Notes under the pieces: model-generated
What the model saw: only the letters and a program-made list of their open reading frames with translations
What the model was told of the DNA's origin: nothing
The model's database searches: none
Source: JAXFPC01 sp034180005
GTDB taxonomy: Bacteria; Bacillota; Negativicutes; Acidaminococcales; Acidaminococcaceae
Direction of reading: 5' to 3'
Assembly: GCA_034180005.1 (NCBI GenBank)
Contig: JAXFPC010000029.1
Coordinates: 1 to 64,000 of the forward strand
Length of the DNA stretch: 64,000 bases
Part shown: positions 58,401-64,000 of the stretch, one piece after another
How positions within the stretch are numbered: the first letter of the stretch is position 1
Layout of the letters: each line of letters opens with the position of its first letter
Made by a program: the position numbers and the translations under genes

Positions 58401-59734
58401 TCACTATTGCCGTTGATTGTAATTTTACCCGAAGCTCCTCGACTTACCATGTTTAGGATACCATAGTTAGTACCTTCAATATAAACTGTTCCTTTTTTAC
58501 TTGTCAGTTCAATATCTCCGCTACCTTTATTCGAACTCATAACATACTTTTGAACAAAATCATGTGAGATGCCGTACTTCCCCAAGCTTTTCAGCGAAAT
58601 ATCTCCCTCTGCCGTGATACGTACACCAGCCCCTTCATTTTGTGATACTAATGCCGTATCAAAATCCTCGACTGTTACTTTTCCGCCGGAAGTGATATCC
58701 ACCTGCCACGATCTTTCATTCGGTACTGGTGCAGATCCTCCACACACATACAGGCCTGCTGCTTTTTCTTCTTGCGTCCCCTTAAGATTTATGTCTCCGT
58801 CGGCGCAAATTTTAATCGTGCTTCCCTTGAAGTAATTAGTCTGCGCAATACCCCAGGAATAATTGCTGATGTTTACGCTGTCAGAAGCTTTTATATTCAC
58901 GCTTCCTCCCGTAGCTCCTATTCCCACCGCATTATAAATACCTTCGGACATATCATTTTTCAGCATCTGTTTTCCTGTTTTAGGCGTGTCGCTGGTTATA
59001 TTTATATCTTTTGTATTTTTTATGTTTATTGTGGAGTACTCACCATGAGCGCCGATGCCGGCTTGCATATTTTTAATATTCAAATCCCCTCCCTGCAGGT
59101 CTATGTTGACTTCGGCATTCGTACAATTTGTATCATAGCCTACGTTGGTTTCGATTCCGGCATTGGCTATTAAAATTTGTGAACCCATACCTCCTCTATC
59201 AAAGGGATCTGCCTCTTCAGCAACTCCGGGTGCTATATTCAGTTCCGTTGCCTTGATATTGACGACCGACTTCCCTCCGCGAACACCGCCGACATAAATA
59301 CCGTTCCCGGTTACGATGTCCCAACTTTTGGTGTAAGGGCTGGCGAGAGCCGGATTGATGTTCAGCACCTTACCCTCAAAATCAATTTTCAAATCGGCAG
59401 CACCGGTCTTTGCAACTGCCACCATGCCGTAAGAACCGACATTGGTCACTGCGTCCCCCGTTTTAAAGCTTATGAAATTAGGGATGTCTTCGCATTCCAC
59501 ATTTATTTCACCGACTTCATTTTTAAAATGAATTATAGGCACGTCCCCGTCTACTACGACCACACCCTTGCCTTTGGCAAGTCCCGTCCCTTTGGTCTCA
59601 TCAAAATTCAAAAATTCATTCACGTCGGTGGTCACCACATCCGGAGCCTTATCCGCATAGGCGCTGCCGGCAAGGCTTGTAAGCAACAGTCCCAAAGTGA
59701 TGCTTTGCGCTAAAATACTGCGCTTAGTTTTCAT
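55496..59734 (-). CDS. Type V autotransporter with beta-helix passenger
   Basis: A 1412-residue surface protein. The signal peptide is at MKTKRSILAQSITLGLLLTS with cleavage near GSAYAD; GGAGGG supports ATG 59734. The passenger (about residues 30-1110) is rich in short beta repeats such as VNIKATELNIA and GDINLKG, fitting a right-handed parallel beta helix. A linker with IIYGSTETAMMRGAKSAMLS leads to a beta barrel of about 290 residues ending WRVDAGLRFTF. It would be secreted by its own barrel. No protease or cell-binding motif is clear; adhesion or biofilm is a guess. It is a paralogue, in the barrel, of the neighbouring protein. Confidence 0.9.
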   Translation of the reverse strand: MKTKRSILAQSITLGLLLTSLAGSAYADKAPDVVTTDVNEFLNFDETKGTGLAKGKGVVVVDGDVPIIHFKNEVGEINVECEDIPNFISFKTGDAVTNVGSYGMVAVAKTGAADLKIDFEGKVLNINPALASPYTKSWDIVTGNGIYVGGVRGGKSVVNIKATELNIAPGVAEEADPFDRGGMGSQILIANAGIETNVGYDTNCTNAEVNIDLQGGDLNIKNMQAGIGAHGEYSTINIKNTKDINITSDTPKTGKQMLKNDMSEGIYNAVGIGATGGSVNIKASDSVNISNYSWGIAQTNYFKGSTIKICADGDINLKGTQEEKAAGLYVCGGSAPVPNERSWQVDITSGGKVTVEDFDTALVSQNEGAGVRITAEGDISLKSLGKYGISHDFVQKYVMSSNKGSGDIELTSKKGTVYIEGTNYGILNMVSRGASGKITINGNSEIRATGSGDFPNDVVGLRLASSNDMIFALNGEAKIIAENGTGIYISRMDKFTASGNLFVKAGDAGLDLTMSSGIGSLGIGGDMTIISGNYGIWSVLQSEGKDMIAINGKTTIDAGTIGIKTYRLTGNNKGKNAGKISTICSGAANPAPIELKGGVDIKAAVTGIDALGGIVDISGAVTVDAPAAIIARDGFQKKFKVDPEISQGSVTIDMQNQEIKSSITGSIVADDGGTVTIRNARNLTINSAILAANKFSGTTNFSTLEAMPNNVYTGDMSNPDTSTINIELGEGSIINGAVDDFAVVDDNPNRTLFDQAVCKVVFDGNDAGGKEKQTKEITNAGIINLFLSDGAKWNMTGDSSVTKLTMDNGITELQKGAVKIGSYSGAGELSFGAEAGEAEIAKAEADAKVHVFGNGADLSNREAVKAAIGSAAQKLIYSGYVAGVDPTGAPVAGERNLSGTAGVKEEGISFSGRLGFEEVTGWGKLAGNDPLNIEIRGSWRGALSDYAQDNLTLTRSGMWNNTGVSKVRSLRGEGGAINMSEGSLNVANYSGKSSVFYTHEGKEVKGGDLTVGKATAGSEVKLITDNTGINMKNSGEVGGVLCNLARKIVYGDSKQASGNLKATAEIAEGLTTASAALKLADVSYDENGRGFIDPLAIYNPEIIYGSTETAMMRGAKSAMLSTVNMWRATNNDVMKRLGDLRFAGEASGIWAKYYGGKSTMDEAEAYYSSRYNAVQAGYDQKVGDWTVGAAFEHAKGKSAYTRGGKGDERVSGIALYGSKNFDDGQYFDIIAKAGRIRNDYKVYNDAGDKLRGDYSTNGMSIGLEYGKRFKAKAKGFYFEPSVELIYGMAGSKNYQAESDYNGGKVMDVEQEKFESLLGKVGVRFGQESERSSYFGKLVWAHEFKGDFNSKFRGEGEPAGRTSVDLGGSWCELQLGMTTKLSEASNLYATVEKSFGGKLKDDWRVDAGLRFTF

Positions 59735-59798
59735 AATTTCCCTCCATCCAAAACATACACTCCATAAATGCCATGCCACTTACTATCCGTTAATCCGG

Positions 59799-59846
59799 GA
59801 TGCAACAGCTGCACGGGAATATTTTCCTGCAAGCAGCTGCTGCATC
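59799..59846. repeat. Hairpin between the two autotransporter genes
   Basis: GATGCAACAGCTGC (59799-59812) pairs with GCAGCTGCTGCATC (59833-59846), one mismatch, with a smaller inner hairpin. On the minus strand no T-run follows, so it may stabilise RNA rather than stop transcription. Confidence 0.55.
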
Positions 59847-59858
59847 TTTTATTCTTCA

Positions 59859-62800
59859 TCAGAAACTGAATCTTGCTCCTATATCCGCACGCCAATCTGT
59901 TCGACAGGCTCCGCCCGCCGTCTTTTCGAAATTAGCGTACAAGTAGGAATTCTCTCTCAACTTCGCTGTCGCTCCTAGCTGGAAGGAAGCCCAGCTGCCG
60001 CTCAAATCAACCTTATTATTTTTCGTCGGTCCGCTGTCTGCTCCGTAAACCGTTGTAAATTCTCCGGCAAACTCGTGCAGCAGACTGATTTTCCCATAGA
60101 AACTGTATCTTTCCCTCTCCACTCCGAAGGAGAGACCCAATCTTCCCAGTACCGAATTAAAATCTTCCGTTTGAACGTACATGTTCCCCATGGTCTCGGT
60201 CTTACCTACAAAATTTTCTCCTTTGAGTCTGCCTAAGCTCATTTCCGCTTGGGGTTCGATATAAAAACCGTCAGCCCGCTTCATCCTTATGCCGTATTCC
60301 GCGCTGAAGCTTAAACCGCTGCGGGAAGCATCGCCCGCCAACTTCACTCCCATATCATTGTAGACTCGAAAATCGCTCTCGGCATGGCTTCCTTTAAGGA
60401 TGAAATCTGCGTAATGTCCCCCAGTTCCCTGCCAAGTTCCGTAAAGACTGAGTGCACTGAGCTTTTCATCCGTACCGCCGCTGACACCGGCGCCACTGCC
60501 TTTCATGCGTGAAAGAGCTACGCCTGCGTGCCAGTTACTTCCCAAAGCTTTATCGTAACCAACCTGCGCTCCGTTATAGCTGTGCTTCGTATCGGTACCG
60601 CCTTTTGCATAACTCAGACGTCCTCCATTATAGTTGGCCCAGATGCCGTCCTCTTCTTCTGCCAGCCGGATATCACCCATACGCTTTTGCACATCGTTGT
60701 TGAGATTACGCCACAGCATATTGATGCCGATAACCGATGATTTGACACCTTTCATCATCTTCGTTTCTTCATCGCCGTAAATAATATCGCTGTCCACATG
60801 TTCCGCGCCGTAATAACCCCTGTTATTGGCGTCAAAGAACACCTTCCCGGCCTTCATGGCGAAGGATGAAGTGATGCCCTCTGCTATCGCTGTTGTAGCC
60901 TCCAGAGTTTTTTTCCCGTCCTCATTGGTATAAAGCAGCTTGCGAGCCATATCATCAAGAGCCTTCTTAATACTTTCTCCGCTGCTCATATCCACATTGC
61001 TACTTAAAGTCTGCATTCTGATATTGGCGCCGCTTCCGGCACGGTGAACGGTAACGTCGCCGCTCTGCACCGCACCTTTTTCATAATCTACGGCAACGTT
61101 AACGTAACCGTTCAGCGTTCCTATATCCAATCCTCCCGCGCCCTTTTGCTGTCTTATGAACCCGGGAGCGAACCTGCTTACACCTCCGGTCAGAGCGTTG
61201 AGTACGGCAGTTTCCTCGCCCTTTCTTTCCCACAGGCCTCCGGACAGATTCATCTCCGCCGTGCCATTATTAAACAGAGCGCCGCTGAATATTTTCCCCC
61301 TGGTCAGGTTAAGATGCAGGATGCCGTTATTTGTCACGTCACCTTTCACGGAAGCGTTGCCGATATAAGTTCCTTCCGACGCAATGTTCAGATCATTCTT
61401 CAGAGCCGCATCATTGGTGACTGCGCCGCTGATATTCACAGTTCCGTTTCCCCTGATGCTGTTTTTATTCATACCGCCTGTAAGAGTCAGGCTGCCGTCA
61501 TTCAGTATTCCATCAGACGCTTTCAGATTATCGGCGTTCAGTCCGATAGAGCCGGAACTGCCGATATTTACACGTTTTTGTTCCAGTTTGGTCGCTTCGC
61601 CGGTCGCCACCGCCGCCGTAATGTTCACCGTACCGCTTCCGGTGATGCCTTTGTCCAAAGCCGAAACGCCGGAGATATTAACTACTCCGTCATTGCTCAG
61701 ATCCATAGTGTTGCCTTCGAAAACAACTCCGTCCAAATTCACGGTATCCGTGCTGACGTTCTTGACTGCTGCTCCGTTGAAGTTCCAGAGCGTCATGTTT
61801 GACAGATTTAGCGTATCCTTGTCATTGACTATAAATCCACCGTGACCGCCGCCATTCAGAGTATTTCCGTTGCCGTTAACTGAAAGTGTTCGCGCTACAG
61901 AAGCATCTTGTCTCGTCAGAATCCCGATATCCGAATCTGAAATCAGATCATTGTTAAATGAATAGGTGTCGATTGTTCCTGCACCTTCAGCGCTGTTTTG
62001 CACTACCTGCTGCAGGGTATAGCCGTATTCCTTTGTCACCTTGTAAACGCCGTTGCCGTCGTCGGTGAAAACATACTTATATTGACCGAGATTGGTCGAC
62101 GTGCCGTTCAGCTGCAATCCCGACGCATCACCGCTGACCAGGGTTATTCTCTTCTCCGTACCGGCCTCTCCCTCAAAGCCGTCCTTCAGATTTATGGAGG
62201 ATACGGTCAGCTTGCCGCTGGCAGTACCAGTATTAATCATGTCGTTGGTACTGTTGCTCAGCTGCATATCCATTTTCAGGCTGCTGCCGTTTTCCGCGGT
62301 AAAGTTTCCTGCAGTAATACTGTTTATGCTCTTATGCTCATCCTGCATATCCAAAACTGCTCCGCTTCTCAAGAGTAAATTATTGGTAACGCCCAAATAA
62401 TCAGTCGCTGCATTGACCACAAGAGTACCACTCTTTACATCGACGGTCTGTCCTGTAATATTTGCAGCCAAAGTTACATGTCCCGCGATACCGACAGTAC
62501 CGCCAGTTCCGGAAACTGCCTTAGCGAGAATTCCGTCCGTAAGAGTCAGCGTGCCGCTGTTAGTTACTGCTCCGCCTACGTTGTCCGCGCCTATCTTCAG
62601 CTGCTTGCCGCTGTTAACGGCAATGGCGTTGGCGATTTTTTCTTTAGCTGTCACTTCACCGTCAATTACGGTCACGCCGCTGCCGCTGACTGCTGCAGCC
62701 AATGTTCCGTCCGCAAGACGCATCGTGCCGCTGTTGGCTACTGCTCCGCCTATGTTTCCCGCGCCTATCTTCAGCTGCTTGCCGTTGTTAACGGTAATGG

Positions 62801-64000
62801 CGTTGGCGATTTTTTCTTTATCTGTCACTTCACCGTCAATTACTGTTGTGCCGCTGCCGCTGACTACTGCGGCCAATGCTCCGTCAGTAAGGCGCAGTAT
62901 GCCGCTATTGTCTACCGCTCCGCCCACATTCGCTGCGTCCGCGTTCAGCTGTTTAGATACGTTTATCGTGACAGTATTACCAATTTTTTGATTAGCGATC
63001 ACTTCACCGTCGATAACTGTGGTACCGTCACCTTTTATCTCCTGTCCAAGCGTTCCGCCCGTAAGTTCCAAGGTGCCGTCGTTACGGATAACTCCGTCCG
63101 CAATATGCAACTGTTCAGCTCCACTGCGCAGACTGCCGGCGGAAATATTCAGGGACTGCTGTTCCAAATTTCTACCGCTGCCCAAGTTCACCGATGCGCC
63201 GCTGATGATTGTCGCTCCCGTTCCTTCGACATCGGCATTGAGCAAAGCATCCCCTGCCGTAAAGTTCAAATTACCCGCATTCTTCACTGCTGCGCCGCTG
63301 AAATTTTTCAGCTCGCTGATACCTGTCAGTTTCAAAGTGTCGCCGTTGTTGACGGTAACACCCTTATGTCCGCCGCCGTCAAAAACGCTGTTGTTGCCGT
63401 TGATCGTAAGAATACGCACGGCTGCATCCGGCCTGGTAAGTGTTCCTAAATCTCCGGCAGAAGTATAGCCGCCCACATAAGAGTAGGTCGCCACCTTACC
63501 TGCCTTATGTTCGGGAACGGAGTCATTGATAACCTCCTGCAAAGTATAACCGTTTTCTTTTGTTACTTTCAGCTTGCCCTTATCCGAGGCATCCTGAGTA
63601 AAGATATACTTATAAGCTCCCAGAACGGTTTCGGTCCCGTTGACTGTCATAGAGTTATTGTCTCCGGAAATCAGCGTGATAGTCGTGGTTTCTCCTACTC
63701 CTCCCGCCGTTTCCGATGTCACGTTGACGGACTCAAGATTCAGAGTGCCTTCCGCTTTTCCGCTGACGGAAATGCTGTCGCCTGCACCGCTGTCCAACGC
63801 AGCATCAAAGCTCAGCTTACCGCCTGCGGAAGTAAAATTGCTGACAGAAAGCTGCTCCGTCTTTTTATTTCGGAGATCAAGACTGCCTGTAGAGCCAATA
63901 GACAAATTTCCGGCATTTTGCAATTTGCCGTTGGCTGTAAGTTTACCCTTTATATTAAGGGAGCTTGCCGCTCCTACAGAAGCTCCCTCGTCAAGAGCTA
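59859..64000 (-). CDS. Autotransporter adhesin-like protein (5' end beyond window)
   Basis: At least 1380 residues; the frame stays open to the right edge (ALDEGASVGAASSLNIKGKL), so the start and signal peptide lie outside. The passenger has two copies of a module about 509 residues apart (YTLQEVINDSVPEHKAGK and YTLQQVVQNSAEGAGT, each followed by TRPDAAVR or TRQDASVA and a GNNSVFDGGGHKG-type stretch) and an inner array of 58-residue repeats. The C-terminal barrel of about 290 residues starts after IIYGDEETKMMKGVKSS and ends WRADIGARFSF. It closely resembles the barrel of the 55496 protein. Adhesion is inferred. Confidence 0.9.
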   Translation of the reverse strand, partial: ALDEGASVGAASSLNIKGKLTANGKLQNAGNLSIGSTGSLDLRNKKTEQLSVSNFTSAGGKLSFDAALDSGAGDSISVSGKAEGTLNLESVNVTSETAGGVGETTTITLISGDNNSMTVNGTETVLGAYKYIFTQDASDKGKLKVTKENGYTLQEVINDSVPEHKAGKVATYSYVGGYTSAGDLGTLTRPDAAVRILTINGNNSVFDGGGHKGVTVNNGDTLKLTGISELKNFSGAAVKNAGNLNFTAGDALLNADVEGTGATIISGASVNLGSGRNLEQQSLNISAGSLRSGAEQLHIADGVIRNDGTLELTGGTLGQEIKGDGTTVIDGEVIANQKIGNTVTINVSKQLNADAANVGGAVDNSGILRLTDGALAAVVSGSGTTVIDGEVTDKEKIANAITVNNGKQLKIGAGNIGGAVANSGTMRLADGTLAAAVSGSGVTVIDGEVTAKEKIANAIAVNSGKQLKIGADNVGGAVTNSGTLTLTDGILAKAVSGTGGTVGIAGHVTLAANITGQTVDVKSGTLVVNAATDYLGVTNNLLLRSGAVLDMQDEHKSINSITAGNFTAENGSSLKMDMQLSNSTNDMINTGTASGKLTVSSINLKDGFEGEAGTEKRITLVSGDASGLQLNGTSTNLGQYKYVFTDDGNGVYKVTKEYGYTLQQVVQNSAEGAGTIDTYSFNNDLISDSDIGILTRQDASVARTLSVNGNGNTLNGGGHGGFIVNDKDTLNLSNMTLWNFNGAAVKNVSTDTVNLDGVVFEGNTMDLSNDGVVNISGVSALDKGITGSGTVNITAAVATGEATKLEQKRVNIGSSGSIGLNADNLKASDGILNDGSLTLTGGMNKNSIRGNGTVNISGAVTNDAALKNDLNIASEGTYIGNASVKGDVTNNGILHLNLTRGKIFSGALFNNGTAEMNLSGGLWERKGEETAVLNALTGGVSRFAPGFIRQQKGAGGLDIGTLNGYVNVAVDYEKGAVQSGDVTVHRAGSGANIRMQTLSSNVDMSSGESIKKALDDMARKLLYTNEDGKKTLEATTAIAEGITSSFAMKAGKVFFDANNRGYYGAEHVDSDIIYGDEETKMMKGVKSSVIGINMLWRNLNNDVQKRMGDIRLAEEEDGIWANYNGGRLSYAKGGTDTKHSYNGAQVGYDKALGSNWHAGVALSRMKGSGAGVSGGTDEKLSALSLYGTWQGTGGHYADFILKGSHAESDFRVYNDMGVKLAGDASRSGLSFSAEYGIRMKRADGFYIEPQAEMSLGRLKGENFVGKTETMGNMYVQTEDFNSVLGRLGLSFGVERERYSFYGKISLLHEFAGEFTTVYGADSGPTKNNKVDLSGSWASFQLGATAKLRENSYLYANFEKTAGGACRTDWRADIGARFSF
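62551..63072 (-). repeat. Three 174-bp tandem repeats in the autotransporter passenger
   Basis: Units begin near 62551, 62725 and 62899, with similar sequence recurring from 63073. Each encodes 58 residues with VIDGEVTxKEKIANAIxVNx and GKQLKIGAxNxGGAV. The two units at 62551-62898 are nearly identical, indicating recent duplication. Confidence 0.85.

Noticed and set aside
62551..63072. CRISPR-like array
   Set aside because: The repeats are 174 bp, in frame and coding for a beta-helix passenger; no spacers.

Overview
The window most likely comes from a diderm Firmicute (Negativicutes, perhaps near Acidaminococcaceae such as Phascolarctobacterium). It has outer-membrane machinery (two TonB-dependent receptors, two large autotransporters, a Spy/CpxP-like periplasmic protein) beside Firmicute or anaerobe-type genes (HgdB/HgdC-type ATP-driven reductase, hybrid cluster protein, LarA, a YerC-type TrpR relative, ECF transporter, CbiZ). 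The genus is inference. I see no phage, insertion sequence or CRISPR array. Most genes are on the minus strand.

Layout. (1) 1-8.6 kb is a nitrosative/thiol redox island: hcp with a hemerythrin-like protein and a conserved partner, a thioredoxin/thioredoxin reductase/CcdA/TlpA operon, a second thioredoxin, a rhodanese, a CGGC protein and two divergently read Crp/Fnr regulators. Each regulator shares its intergenic region with a perfect palindrome centred about 41 bp upstream of the estimated start of the opposing operon. (2) 8.7-11.9 kb holds an SLC13/DASS carboxylate transporter, two small paralogous proteins and a LysR regulator. (3) 11.9-32.1 kb is a minus-strand block of 17 genes: a NifH-like protein, two nitrogenase-component-1-like subunits, FecC/BtuC permease, radical SAM/SPASM protein, TIM-barrel protein, membrane-anchored periplasmic protein, NapH-like ferredoxin, HgdB- and HgdC-like proteins, TonB receptor, binding lipoprotein, ChlI, ChlD, secreted protein, second TonB receptor and ABC ATPase. 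(4) 32.2-35.4 kb has a small internally duplicated protein, CbiZ (cobinamide salvage) and a 5'-nucleotidase-like phosphatase. (5) 35.9-38.8 kb has tRNA-Thr(CGT), an XRE regulator, LarA and an EamA transporter. (6) 38.9-46.4 kb is an eleven-gene Mrp/Mbh-type antiporter module with three ND5-like subunits. (7) 46.5-55.4 kb has murI, an SDR, a two-component system beside a Spy/CpxP-like protein, an ECF transporter next to a TrpR-like regulator, and a YbjN-like protein. (8) 55.5-64 kb has two tandem autotransporters; the second runs off the right edge.

The most interesting object is block 3. It couples outer- and inner-membrane uptake parts to two ATP-driven low-potential reductase systems (nitrogenase-like and HgdBC-like) and to the AAA+ motor subunits of a tetrapyrrole metal chelatase, without the CobN/BchH catalytic subunit. 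My reading is import and reductive processing of a metallo-tetrapyrrole or similar metal chelate. I do not recognise it as a characterised system. Four promoters in and beside the block (in front of the NifH-like gene, chlI, the small duplicated protein and cbiZ) share a 15-bp inverted-repeat pattern exactly filling the -35/-10 spacer. This suggests one repressor controls them and ties the block to corrinoid salvage. Starts, motifs and promoters were read by eye; transcription starts are estimated from -10 boxes.
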